NCBI GenBank assembly: GCA_017308235.1
Contig: JAFKFL010000034.1
Location: forward strand, 1 to 64,000
DNA length: 64,000 nucleotides
Reading direction: 5' to 3'
DNA from: Alphaproteobacteria bacterium
GTDB taxonomy: Bacteria; Pseudomonadota; Alphaproteobacteria; Reyranellales; Reyranellaceae
A model generated the notes under the pieces. The model ran no database searches and was not told where the DNA came from. It was given only the letters and a program-made list of their open reading frames with translations. The position numbers and the translations under genes are program-made. Position 1 is the first letter of the stretch; each line of letters begins with the position of its first letter. Shown here one piece after another: positions 51,295 through 60,317 of the stretch.

Positions 51295-51561
51295 TCACTT
51301 TCTCGAACCGCGCTCCTTGAGGTGCTCTTTCAGTCCGGCCAGCTTTTCCTCGAAAGCGTCTTTTTGCTGCTCGACGGTCACATTCCGTGCCGCGTCAGCC
51401 TTCCCGATTTGCTCGAAATAGGCGTCGACGGCGGCGGAGAACGGAGCTTCTTCGGCAGGCGTTTGGCTAACCTCAACCAGCTCCACCTTTACGGGCTTCG
51501 CTTCCGACTCCAACTTGGGCTTCGATGGATCAATACGCTCCCACTTGCCCTCAATGATCAT
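51295..51561 (-). CDS. Hypothetical protein, 88 aa, charged
   Basis: An 88-residue soluble protein, rich in Lys and Glu, with a helical C-terminal half (VEQQKDAFEEKLAGLKEHLKER) likely to form a short coiled coil. No family is recognised. It is convergent with the winged-helix-like gene, 38 bases apart, and the region upstream (to 52041) appears gene-poor. Confidence 0.55.
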   Translation of the reverse strand: MIIEGKWERIDPSKPKLESEAKPVKVELVEVSQTPAEEAPFSAAVDAYFEQIGKADAARNVTVEQQKDAFEEKLAGLKEHLKERGSRK

Positions 51562-52041
51562 GGATCACTCCCCCAACAAGTGAAACCACTGGCTGACCTG
51601 TAAAGCGCAAAGGATCAGGGGGCTTCGCAACAGGAAGTTTTCCCAAGATGGCGCCGGTCCTGAGACCGAAGACGTGGGTTGACCCGCAACTCCTTGAAGC
51701 TCCACATCTGTGGCGCTGCGGCGTTGCTCTGTGACCATTTCCGCAGGGCAGGCAGAGCAGAAAGGCGTCGGCTTGGGCAGGCGGCCGAGGGGCCAGCATC
51801 TACGACGTCGAAATAGTTGCTCCCTCAAAATAATGGGGAGGCATTCCGGGCTGGGCGGTTGAAAGATAACGCCCCCAACCTGTCCTCCAACCAAAGGACG
51901 CCTCGCCGAGCAGCTGCAACGTCCAGCTCATTCGCAACCCCGTCGAGGGACATCGGCAATCGACACGTTACGAAGCTGTGGCGTCTCTCTTACTCAATCC
52001 TTGCATCTGCAACCGTTGCCAATTTCAGGCGTTCGCCTTTC
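51562..52041. other. Gene-poor stretch of about 480 bases
   Basis: Between the 88-residue hypothetical and the next likely gene there is no ORF I can support. The minus-strand frame 51565-51894 and the plus-strand frame from 51817 lack good starts and recognisable sequence. Composition is less GC-rich than the flanks. I see no tRNA, repeat or hairpin with a T-run. It could be a decayed gene, a regulatory region or an RNA. Confidence 0.4.
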
Positions 52042-52290
52042 ATGCGCTCTCACATTTATGCACGCGCCTTCTGCCGGGCTTTGCTGGAGCAATCCGGGGA
52101 ATGCGACGCTTGGCATACCATTGCGGCGATCGGCGAGCGGTTGGGCATCAAGTCCGACCAGGGTTTCGAACTCGCGCGCGAGTGCGCCCGCCGGTCCTGG
52201 GTCGAGCGCACTGCCGACAGCGTTCGGCTGCGGGCGGAGGGCCGTCGGGTCGCCCTGCAGAGGCTATCCTTCACGAGGGCCGGCCGCTAA
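52042..52290 (+). CDS. Small hypothetical protein, winged-helix-like (82 aa)
   Basis: An 82-residue protein with a helix-turn-helix-like layout: AFCRALLEQSGE, then AIGERLGIKSDQGFELAREC and a wing SWVERTADSVRLRAEGRRVALQRL. The layout parallels the protein at 50939. The ATG at 52042 has no good ribosome site, and a TTG-started extension to 51817 looks unlikely. It may be a small regulator. Coding status is moderately supported. Confidence 0.5.
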   Translation: MRSHIYARAFCRALLEQSGECDAWHTIAAIGERLGIKSDQGFELARECARRSWVERTADSVRLRAEGRRVALQRLSFTRAGR

Positions 52291-52459
52291 AACGCGGCAC
52301 CGTTGACCGGCTTGGGCACCTTCGTCCGGGCTCAGAGCCGTCGTGCTTGCCGCAACTTCGGCATGTATCCGCCTTGATATTGGTATAGAACGTCCTTCCA
52401 AGACGCTATGTTTTGCGGCGTCTGGCGACAATGTCGTTTTGTCTGGCCGGAGTGGATTC

Positions 52460-53482
52460 ATGGAGACGCGGGCGCCTGTGAGCTTGTTGCGCGGGCGGCG
52501 GTTCAAATGGGGAGCAGGACTGGTGGCGACGTCTTGTGCCGCCGCTGTTCTCATTCTTTGGCTCGTCCCCAGCCGGCAAAGCAGCGGGGCGCCAGGCGCG
52601 GGCGCATCGGAACAATTGACCTCTCGTGGCTACACGGATGCTCCGGCGGGCACTGCCGTAATCGGCGGCAATCCCTGGGCTGGGGGGGCCGTCTTGGTCG
52701 AATTGCGAATCAAGAACGATCAAAAGGTCAAGCGAGGCGAGATCATTGCCGTTCTGTCGAACTATTCTCAGGCCGACGTTTCGGTGCGCACGGCCGAAGC
52801 TCAGCTGGAGAAGGCCGAACGTAAACGTGAGGCGATGGTCTCGGGCTTTCGCGTCACCAACATCGGCTTGCAAGAGATCATCGCGAAAGCCAAGGCCGAG
52901 CAGGTCAAGCTCAAGACCCTCGAGCTCACGCGCTCTGATGGTCCGCCTGACGTAAAACAGCTTCAGGTCGACATGGCGCGAACGAACTTGGAGCGCGAGC
53001 AGGCCAAGCTCAAAGTCATGAAGGAGGAGCTGGCGCTCGACCTTGCGCAGGTCGATGACGATCTCAAGATCCTGAGGGCGAGCCTGGACACCGCGCGGAC
53101 GAAGCTCGAGCAGTCGCTGGTCCGCTCTCCATTGGACGGCATCGTCGTGCAAGTCTATGCCCAGCCTGGCGAACGGATTGGCCAGAACGGTATCGCCAAG
53201 ATCGTCGACATGAGCCAGATGCGCATAATCGCCGACGTGGACGAGCGGCTCATGAATCGCGCCCACGTCGGTGCCAAAGTCGACGTAACGTTCCGCGGCA
53301 GTGCCAACACCTATTCCGGCAAGATCTCTCGCATTGTACCCATCGTGAAGCGCATGCAGCGCATAGAGCCCGACGGCGGTTTGACCACCGACGCTCCTGT
53401 CGTGCAGGTCGAAATCGAGCTTGACGATCCGTCGAGTATGCCGGAGGTCTTAGGAAGAGAAGCCAGGGTTACCGGCCTCTGA
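52460..53482 (+). CDS. HlyD-like periplasmic adaptor protein
   Basis: A 340-residue membrane-fusion/adaptor protein. One N-terminal membrane anchor (about 15-35, GLVATSCAAAVLILWLVP) is followed by the first half of a lipoyl domain (GGAVLVELRIKNDQKVKRGE, residues ~75-95). A long coiled-coil hairpin spans about 105-215, and the second lipoyl half (LVRSPLDGIVVQVYAQPGE) and a beta-barrel close it. It would connect an inner-membrane exporter, such as an ABC or RND pump, to the outer membrane; no pump gene is next to it. The ATG at 52460 sits 39 codons into a longer open frame. It converges with a glycosyltransferase gene. Confidence 0.85.
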   Translation: METRAPVSLLRGRRFKWGAGLVATSCAAAVLILWLVPSRQSSGAPGAGASEQLTSRGYTDAPAGTAVIGGNPWAGGAVLVELRIKNDQKVKRGEIIAVLSNYSQADVSVRTAEAQLEKAERKREAMVSGFRVTNIGLQEIIAKAKAEQVKLKTLELTRSDGPPDVKQLQVDMARTNLEREQAKLKVMKEELALDLAQVDDDLKILRASLDTARTKLEQSLVRSPLDGIVVQVYAQPGERIGQNGIAKIVDMSQMRIIADVDERLMNRAHVGAKVDVTFRGSANTYSGKISRIVPIVKRMQRIEPDGGLTTDAPVVQVEIELDDPSSMPEVLGREARVTGL

Positions 53483-53491
53483 TAGCCCTGT

Positions 53492-55258
53492 TCAGGATAG
53501 CTGTTGTGTCGCCGAATTCGAAACTGCATTCACACTTAGCCACCTCAAGATAAATACTGCCGATTCACCGGCAGCGCCCACGTTTCGCAAGATCAACGCA
53601 TATGCTTGAGTGATGGGTGCCGAAACGGCAACCTGCTGCACGCCTTGCTTTGCCGCTATAGTCTTTTCGCTCGACACTAACTGATATTTTTTGTCGACCC
53701 AGACTAAGCCAAGTTCACCAGCCTTGACCTCGATGACTGCATGAACCCGTAGGCGACTGTCTCGAGGCACTTCGCGCGCAATTTCGGCGCCAATCTTGAG
53801 TATCAGAGAGTATTCGAAGGGGCGCTTCGACGTCTCCACCTCGACATTCAGAATGCGCGCGAGTTGATGGCGCCAAATTGAATGCCGAATGCGAGAAAGC
53901 CATCGCTTCGACTTTCGTATCGAAGCCCCATTATTCAGCTTGGGGTGGATGATTGCCTCGGGCTGGAACTGCTGCCTTCCTGGACGCTCTACTTCCGTAT
54001 AGTCATGAACTGCATTGCTCTTGTTAGAAAATCCAGCAGCTTCAATTACTGCAGATACGTACGCATCCGGCCCATGCTTCTTGCGCCAGGCACGGCCGCC
54101 TACGGAGGCGCGTTGCGCCAAATCAGCGAAGCGCTCGACGGCTTCGTCGATAGCTGTAGCGACTGACTCCACGGTCCAATCATTGAAGGTCGTACCCACG
54201 CCACCGGCACGCGTGATCTCATCTGCCATTGTTGTGCCAGCGGGCGCCACGATCACCGCGCCCGAAGCCAGTGCCTCTCCAAGGATCGCCGAGTATGAGT
54301 CGACATAGTTTGCTGGCTCATACGGCAAAGCAACAATGTCACAACGATCGATGAGCGAGAACCACGCGGCGCCAGTGGCGGGCTTCAGGATCAGCTCTAT
54401 ATTGCTTGCGCGGTCGGCGAGTGATCGTAGCTGGGCGGTCACACGTGCCATGCGCTCTGGTTCAGCCTGGGAACGACCATCAGGATCACTATGCTGAACG
54501 ATGAAGCGCAGTCTGGCGTGCTTGCTAAGCAGCAGGGAGATCAGATCGGGTAAGAACTCGTAACCTTTGTCGATCCGTTGATGGCCCATGAAACCGAGCG
54601 TTAGGGCACCTGTTGACGTGCGTTGCCGAGCCGCCGGTAGTTCTTCGGGTGCCGTCACAGGCACTACCGGCAAGTCGACGATATAGCTGTACTCCTCGGC
54701 GATCGTCCTGTTGACGGCTACCAAAGTAATTTGTTCCATCCATTCCTTGTCGACGAGATTAGTTGCGTAGCGATGAAGCAAGGTCGATGGATCTCGCAGT
54801 GAAAAAACTGACCCACTGGGCCCTTGGGATCGAAATAGTGCCGGCGTTGTTCCAAGCTGGACGACGATTGCTGGCGCGGCACCTCGATTGGGAAAACCCT
54901 CCTTTAGCCAGAGGCCTGTCGCCGCGAGTTGTACGGGCCTGGCGGTGTTCACATAAACAAAGTCAAATGGCCCAAATTGCTGCCAAGCGTGATGAAGATC
55001 AGCAACAGTAAAATTAACGTACTTGGCAAAGTCGACCATCCATCCAACAAGCGGATCGGGAGAGGTTTTCTGCCAAGTGTAGATTCGGAAGAAAGGAAGA
55101 GCTCCAATTTCCCGTTGCAAGCCGGGTGCCAGATCGCGATGCCCGAGAATCGTAACTTGATGACCAAGTCGCCGAAATGCTGGTGGAAGGGAAAGCGCCG
55201 AACTGGCTAGGTGGCCGTCTGGGTAACGCAGGCCAGTGTCGATATAGAGAATTTTCAT
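53492..55258 (-). CDS. GT4-type glycosyltransferase with novel C-terminal domain
   Basis: A 588-residue protein. Residues 1-415 form a GT-B glycosyltransferase of the GT4 type: TLGFMGHQRIDKGYEFLPD and the donor-site segment YVDSYSAILGEALASGAVIV. It would transfer a sugar to a glycan or a membrane lipid. A linker follows, then residues ~480-580, which align nearly without gaps with the C-terminal 100 residues of the protein at 55410 (shared YS, IEV..G..G..W.D, and RN...S.F..LR). Codon use and base composition are more AT-rich than in flanking genes. It is divergent from the 55410 gene over 151 bases. Confidence 0.85.
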   Translation of the reverse strand: MKILYIDTGLRYPDGHLASSALSLPPAFRRLGHQVTILGHRDLAPGLQREIGALPFFRIYTWQKTSPDPLVGWMVDFAKYVNFTVADLHHAWQQFGPFDFVYVNTARPVQLAATGLWLKEGFPNRGAAPAIVVQLGTTPALFRSQGPSGSVFSLRDPSTLLHRYATNLVDKEWMEQITLVAVNRTIAEEYSYIVDLPVVPVTAPEELPAARQRTSTGALTLGFMGHQRIDKGYEFLPDLISLLLSKHARLRFIVQHSDPDGRSQAEPERMARVTAQLRSLADRASNIELILKPATGAAWFSLIDRCDIVALPYEPANYVDSYSAILGEALASGAVIVAPAGTTMADEITRAGGVGTTFNDWTVESVATAIDEAVERFADLAQRASVGGRAWRKKHGPDAYVSAVIEAAGFSNKSNAVHDYTEVERPGRQQFQPEAIIHPKLNNGASIRKSKRWLSRIRHSIWRHQLARILNVEVETSKRPFEYSLILKIGAEIAREVPRDSRLRVHAVIEVKAGELGLVWVDKKYQLVSSEKTIAAKQGVQQVAVSAPITQAYALILRNVGAAGESAVFILRWLSVNAVSNSATQQLS

Positions 55259-55409
55259 CTGATGCTTTGGGGAATCGCAGGGCAGGTAAAGGAGGGGCGA
55301 CCCAGATTCGTCACCTTCATTTCTGTACCAACGCGCATATTGCTAAATTTTGCCATTGGTTTGCATACTAAGTTGTCCAAGGCAAGATGTTGCCGCTGGG
55401 AGATGGTCT

Positions 55410-55964
55410 ATGTTCAATTGGAGGCGCAGGCAAGCCGCGCCAACCTCACAGTTCGTTAAGCAGGTGTTGTTCGAAACGACAAGACCTCATCCCACGCTCG
55501 ATGAGCTAATAAAGGTGGCGGGTGGCCGCATGCTTCCCGACAAATTCCTAGCAGACGTGCATTTGCACGAGCGGGCAGCCATCAGGGGCCAAGCACCAAC
55601 TACCTATATGAAGATAGAGCTCGCAACCCTGCTTGGTACAATCATCGACACGTCACACGCGCCCTATCGTTACTCCGTGGTCGTTGATACCGATGCCGCG
55701 ATTCGAGGCCAATTTAAAGCGGATTCCCTCGTTACGACGGAAATTGCCATAGAAGTTGGCGGCGGCACCGTGGGAATCCTTTGGGCGGATGAGGATAACC
55801 ACGCAATTAAAAGTACCGAGCGATTTGCAATTCCCGGAGTTTACTCCGTGATGGGCCGGGTTCTCATCAAGCAGATGCATCACTTGGTATTTCGGAATAT
55901 GGCGACCGGAGGACTGCGCAGCTCATTTCGTGTTTTGCGAATCAGCGCGATGGTCAGCGATTAA
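55410..55964 (+). CDS. Protein with stand-alone copy of the glycosyltransferase C-terminal domain
   Basis: A 184-residue protein of unknown function. The N-terminal 84 residues are helical and charged. Residues 85-184 (PYRYSVVV... to the end) align almost without gaps with residues 480-580 of the glycosyltransferase at 53492. Alternating hydrophobic residues suggest a beta-sandwich, so a carbohydrate-binding or glycan-associated module is possible. The ATG at 55410 has GGGAG upstream. Its stop overlaps the end of the epimerase gene by 11 bases on the other strand. Composition is AT-rich. Confidence 0.75.
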   Translation: MFNWRRRQAAPTSQFVKQVLFETTRPHPTLDELIKVAGGRMLPDKFLADVHLHERAAIRGQAPTTYMKIELATLLGTIIDTSHAPYRYSVVVDTDAAIRGQFKADSLVTTEIAIEVGGGTVGILWADEDNHAIKSTERFAIPGVYSVMGRVLIKQMHHLVFRNMATGGLRSSFRVLRISAMVSD

Positions 55965-57024
55965 CCTGACGCTCCGAGGCCGCGTCGACAATTTCTGCCA
56001 CAGTCGCCTCGAGCGAGATGCGGCGCTGCCATGCCGGATAGTGCTTCTCGAACTTGCCAGTATCCGAGATCCACCAGATGTGATCGCCGGTACGGCTGTC
56101 TTCGGAATAGCTCCAGTTCATGGGCCGTCCGGTCGCTCGCTCGAACAAATGGATAGCTTCGAGCATTGAACAGTTCGCGAAACGGCCGCCGCCCATGTTG
56201 TAGACCTCACCCGGTCGCGGCGCCTGGATGAAGTGCCAGAAGGCGTCGACGAGGTCGGCTGAATGGATGTTGTCGCGAACCTGCTTGCCCTTGTAGCCCA
56301 GCACCGTATAGGGCTCACTCGTGACGGCACATTTGCCGAGATAGGCCAGAAAGCCATGGAGTTTGGCGCCGGCATGATGAGGACCGGTCAGGCAGCCGCC
56401 GCGAAAGCAGGCCGAGCGCAATCCAAAATAGCGGCCGTACTCTTGGACGAGGACATCGGCCGCAACCTTCGATGCGCCGAACAACGAATGCAGTGTGTTG
56501 TCGATGCTCATCGACTCGTCGATGCCGGCGGCAGCATAGCGATGATCGGTGGCCACCTCCCAGCGGGTTTCCTGCTCGACCAGCGGCAATACGTTGGGCT
56601 GGTCGCCGTAAACCTTGTTGGTCGAGGTGAAGACGAAAGCTGCCTCCGGGGCATGCTTGCGAGTTGCCTCAAGAAGAGCAAGCGTGCCGGTCGCGTTCAC
56701 CGAGAAATCGGTGAGAGGTTCGCGTGCGGCCCAATCGTGTGACGGCTGCGCCGCCGTATGGATCACGGCCGTGATCGCCTTGCCATGCCGTGCGAACAAG
56801 GCATCGACCGCCGATGTATCGCGAATATCGATCTCGTGGTCCGTGAACTTCCGGTACTTTGCCTTCAGCCGCTCCCGGTTCCAGGCGGTGCTTGCTTCGC
56901 GGCCGAAGAAATACGCGCGCATGTCATTGTCGAGTCCTACGACGTCGAAGCCTTTGTCGCAAAAGAAGGCCACGGCTTCGGAGCCGATCAGGCCTGACGA
57001 TCCAGTCACTATAACAACGGACAT
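55954..57024 (-). CDS. NAD-dependent nucleotide-sugar epimerase (CDP-paratose 2-epimerase-like)
   Basis: A 356-residue extended SDR. It has the NAD-binding VTGSSGLIGSE (residues 6-16), LDNDMRAYFFGREAST and FTSTNKVYGD, as in the RfbE/CDP-paratose epimerase group. The usual Y-x-x-x-K catalytic pair reads F182-G-A-S-K186, so the general-base Tyr is absent at this position. It probably interconverts or reduces a nucleotide sugar for the surrounding glycosyltransferases. The sugar itself cannot be named. It overlaps the 55410 gene at its 3' end and is followed upstream by a GT2 gene after 66 bases. Confidence 0.88.
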   Translation of the reverse strand: MSVVIVTGSSGLIGSEAVAFFCDKGFDVVGLDNDMRAYFFGREASTAWNRERLKAKYRKFTDHEIDIRDTSAVDALFARHGKAITAVIHTAAQPSHDWAAREPLTDFSVNATGTLALLEATRKHAPEAAFVFTSTNKVYGDQPNVLPLVEQETRWEVATDHRYAAAGIDESMSIDNTLHSLFGASKVAADVLVQEYGRYFGLRSACFRGGCLTGPHHAGAKLHGFLAYLGKCAVTSEPYTVLGYKGKQVRDNIHSADLVDAFWHFIQAPRPGEVYNMGGGRFANCSMLEAIHLFERATGRPMNWSYSEDSRTGDHIWWISDTGKFEKHYPAWQRRISLEATVAEIVDAASERQVNR

Positions 57025-57090
57025 GCGAATTTCTCCGAGACTACATTCTGGACCTTCGCGGCGGCGACCATTGCTGGAGCGAGCTGTATG

Positions 57091-58188
57091 TCAACGCTGT
57101 CCGGACGTTGCCGAATTGCGCCGCCTCGAAATCTTGGCGCCAGCCGTGGCGAGGAGTCGCCTCAAGGCCATTGAGCGCTTGGGCCTGAGCGCCGCACGCA
57201 GCGCGGCTTCGGCTTGTGAATAGTGAAAGTCCCCGAAGGCGGCGCGCAGCGTATCGGCATTTTGGTGGAACACCGAGTCGATCAATCGCAAGACTGAATC
57301 TCGCTTGGGCCCCCACGACGTCGCGGACGAGTTGTAAGTGCCGCCGAGCACAGTCCCGTTGGAATGGTTGTTGTCGCCGTGCATACGATAGGCATACAGC
57401 ACCTCGTGGATGGCGATCGCGCCCGTCAGAAGCCAGGCGAACGTGGAGAGGTAGAAGTCGACGAAAAGACGAAGATCCTCATCTGGAGGCGTGAACACGA
57501 GGTCGACGAAGCTGCGTCGGAACATCATGCTCGCCATGCTATTGGTCGCTACGTCGATCGACCACCGACCGTGAAGCGTCATCGTTTTGTTGCTTGGGTA
57601 GGCCAATTTGCCAGTATTTGGATCGACCGACGGAATATGCAGGGGGTCGATAGTGCGGTTCGGAGGATCGTACATGTAGTCGAACCACCAAGCCGTTCCG
57701 GCTGCCAGACGTCCAGGGAAATCGATGATGTGCGAATCGCAGAACGTTAGGGCAACGGGAAAGTCGGCGTTCATATGGGCCGATACGTGCCGCTCCACGA
57801 AGTGCTCGTACCAAACGTCATCCGAGTCGAGAAAGCAGACAAGTGGTGTATTCAATTCCGCCAGGCCACGCCGAATGGCGCCGCCCTGCCCGACATTCGC
57901 TTCTAGCCGGACATAGCGAAATCTGGTGTCGTTCAGATTAGAGAGATATTCACGAATCACCCTGTCGGATTGATCGGTCGAAGCGTCGTCGACGATGACA
58001 ATCTGGATGTCCCGCACGGTCTGTCGCGCAGCCGAGCCAATAGCGTCCCCGATGAAACTCGCATTGTTGTAGTTGGCGATCACTATTCCGACAGGGGGAG
58101 CGACAGGCACTCGTGCACCGCTTAGAGGAGTCTGACCGCCTGCATTGCCAAGGGAGCGCCCTTGCTCCAAAGAATGAGCTTGATGCAA
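57091..58188 (-). CDS. GT2 family glycosyltransferase
   Basis: A 365-residue GT-A fold enzyme. The nucleotide-sugar motifs are GIVIANYNNASFI, IVIVDDASTDQS and the metal-binding FLDSDDVWYE. The C-terminal third is variable. The open frame begins with TTG at 58188; a GTG at 58110 (PVAPPVGIVIANYNN) may be the real start, so the N-terminal 26 residues are doubtful. It is divergent from another GT2 gene and upstream of the epimerase in the same direction. It should add a sugar to a surface glycan. Confidence 0.88.
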   Translation of the reverse strand: MHQAHSLEQGRSLGNAGGQTPLSGARVPVAPPVGIVIANYNNASFIGDAIGSAARQTVRDIQIVIVDDASTDQSDRVIREYLSNLNDTRFRYVRLEANVGQGGAIRRGLAELNTPLVCFLDSDDVWYEHFVERHVSAHMNADFPVALTFCDSHIIDFPGRLAAGTAWWFDYMYDPPNRTIDPLHIPSVDPNTGKLAYPSNKTMTLHGRWSIDVATNSMASMMFRRSFVDLVFTPPDEDLRLFVDFYLSTFAWLLTGAIAIHEVLYAYRMHGDNNHSNGTVLGGTYNSSATSWGPKRDSVLRLIDSVFHQNADTLRAAFGDFHYSQAEAALRAALRPKRSMALRRLLATAGAKISRRRNSATSGQR

Positions 58189-58341
58189 CTATACTAATCC
58201 GCGTTGGAGGCGCAACTATTTTGGTGTAGGTATACTCTCCGTGAGCTGTCCCCAGAGGGCAGGGGAAGTTCAACTGATGGTTTATGCGTCATCGGCGGAC
58301 GCGAGCAGAACGAGCAGAACAGGTGCGAGTCGCAGAACACC

Positions 58342-59406
58342 ATGGATGCAATGCTCAATCAGATAATCTCTGTGGACCAGGAAGAGCCGCTTTGGCGGCG
58401 CATTCTTCCCGATGCCCCCGGCGTGATCGGCTTTGACTCGCTTCCCTTGGCATCCGTTGTCGTCACTGCCTACAACTACGAGCGGTACATTGAGCCTTGC
58501 CTGCGATCGGTGGTGGCGCAGACCTATAGCAAGTTCGAATGTATCGTCGTCGATGACGCGTCGTCTGACGGGACGAGCGAACGTATAAAGCATTTGCTGA
58601 AGGCGTTTGATGATGAGCGCTTCCGGCACATCCGCAATCCCATCAATCTCGGCCAGCTGGGTGCGCAGTCGACTGCGTTGCAGTATTGCCGCGGGGCATT
58701 CGTCGTCTTTCTGGACGCTGACGACATACTGGCGCCGGCTTTTCTGGAGCGCCATATCTTCGCTCAGGTGAGCGGGCGATACCCAACAGGCCTGTCTGTG
58801 TCTGACCAGCTCACGATCGATCAGGACGGCGCTGTCCACTCCAGTACGCGTCTCAACCGTGATGCCCTCGCCGAAGTGAAGACCGCAAAAACATTGGCGA
58901 TCCCGGCTGGCCGGGGAACTTCGCCATTGAATGTCGTCTTCCTGCCGTGGAGAGACGCTGCAACGCACATCTCCTATCATTGGTACTGGCAAACCCAAAG
59001 CGCGCTGGTCTTTCGTCGTTCCGTCCTCGATTTGATCATGCCGCCACCGGAGGATTGCGCCAGCTTCAGGATTTGCGCCGACGCCTATCTTGCGCGGTTT
59101 GCCCATCTTCTTTCGAATTCATTGATTTTACTTGAGCCATTGGGGTGCTATCGGCAGCATTTGGCGAACAATTTCTCCGGGCCGGCGTTCATGACAATTG
59201 ATCAGCAGGCTGGCGACATGAGAACTCACCCTGGGTATTCCGCCTTCGTCGACCTTGTACGTTTGACAATCAGGAAGCGGCAAAAAATCTTTGACGCCCG
59301 GGTAGGCGACTATCAGATCGCGCAGATCATCGCTGCAGCCGGAGATCAAGGCGATGAAGCGCTGAGTCCCCGGAAGAGCTGGAGGCTCTCCCTGTCGCGA
59401 CAATAG
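58342..59406 (+). CDS. GT2 family glycosyltransferase
   Basis: A 354-residue GT-A glycosyltransferase. Motifs: VVVTAYNYERYIEP, IVVDDASSDGTS and FLDADDI (DxD). It shares the overall layout of the GT2 protein at 57091, including an aromatic-rich central region (YHWYWQTQSALVFRR), suggesting an ancient duplication. The ATG at 58342 is used, since the longer frame from 58204 lacks a ribosome site. It may build the same glycan as the epimerase and the GT4 enzyme. The linkage and sugar are unknown. Confidence 0.9.
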   Translation: MDAMLNQIISVDQEEPLWRRILPDAPGVIGFDSLPLASVVVTAYNYERYIEPCLRSVVAQTYSKFECIVVDDASSDGTSERIKHLLKAFDDERFRHIRNPINLGQLGAQSTALQYCRGAFVVFLDADDILAPAFLERHIFAQVSGRYPTGLSVSDQLTIDQDGAVHSSTRLNRDALAEVKTAKTLAIPAGRGTSPLNVVFLPWRDAATHISYHWYWQTQSALVFRRSVLDLIMPPPEDCASFRICADAYLARFAHLLSNSLILLEPLGCYRQHLANNFSGPAFMTIDQQAGDMRTHPGYSAFVDLVRLTIRKRQKIFDARVGDYQIAQIIAAAGDQGDEALSPRKSWRLSLSRQ

Positions 59407-59467
59407 GTGCGCCTCCGATTCGTAGCGACCAGTCGATCCGATAGGTCGAGTTCGAAGGAGGCTAACC

Positions 59468-60311
59468 ATGGCCGGCAAGACTGCTCTGGCAGCCATTGTG
59501 GCGGTCCTGTCGGCGTTCCTTGGTTTACCGGGGCAAGGGCGTGTTCACCCAGGAACGGGTGATGATGCCGCTCACGATCAACGGAGAGCAGATGCGGCTT
59601 GCCATGATCATCTACAAACTGGCAGGGACAGGCCCGTTTCCCGTCCTGATCTTCTATTACGATTCTATCGGCGGGGCAGGGATCCGTCGACTTTTAGCTT
59701 GGCGTACGATCCCCAACCGTTTGCCCATTGGTTCGTCGCGCGCGGCAATATCGTGGCACTGCGGCACGACGCGGATGTGGGGGATCAGAGGGGTGTACGA
59801 CGAGGGTTTCGCGGCCGACCGATCAAAGGCTATAGCTGTGAGCAAAAACGTTCGCTTGCCGGTGCCGAACACGCGCTTCGTGATATCGGTGCCGTGACGT
59901 CGGCGGTCCTCGATCAGCCTTTTGGTCGGCCAGCAACTCTCGTGGTGGGGTCCTTGCCGTCGCTTGGGCGGGTCGGCATCCCGACTTGCCATGAGGGGAG
60001 TGAACTTCGTAGTGGATGGCTTGGTACTTTCTGCGCGACTGCAAGTACCGTGAACCAGCGTCTGTTCGCCATGGGCGAAGCCTTCCCTCGGCCAATGTTA
60101 TGGCTCTATGGCAATCATGATCCGCTCTATTCGATCGATCACTCTCGGCTGAAGTTCGAGCGCTTTCGGGCTGCGGGGCGGGAGCGGGTTGTTCCAGATC
60201 ATCGACGAGCCAGCTGCCGAGAACGGACATCTGATCGATCGCCTCGATACGCTATGGTCTGGGCCCGTCGATGCCTATCTTGCGGCACTTGATCTGCCGC
60301 ATGGAAAGTAG
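59468..60311 (+). pseudogene. Alpha/beta hydrolase (dienelactone hydrolase-like) pseudogene with several frameshifts
   Basis: The intact gene would have encoded a secreted hydrolase of about 280 residues. A signal peptide (MAGKTALAAIVAVLSAFLG) is in one frame. The frame then changes near 59545 (VFTQERVMMPLTINGEQM...), back near 59660-59680 (DPSTFSLAYDPQPFAHWFVARG), again for YDEGFAADRSK near 59800, back for GYSCEQKRSLAGAEHALRD, and the C-terminus (QIIDEPAAENGHLID...DLPHGK, TAG at 60309) lies in the third frame. The conserved blocks are still recognisable in order, so the loss is recent or due to sequencing errors. The nucleophile elbow region is garbled. Confidence 0.8.
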
Positions 60312-60317
60312 TGCCGG

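Noticed and set aside
51817..52041. N-terminal extension of the small winged-helix-like gene
   Set aside because: It starts with TTG without a ribosome site, and the added sequence is Ser/Arg/Asn-rich and unlike the rest of the protein.
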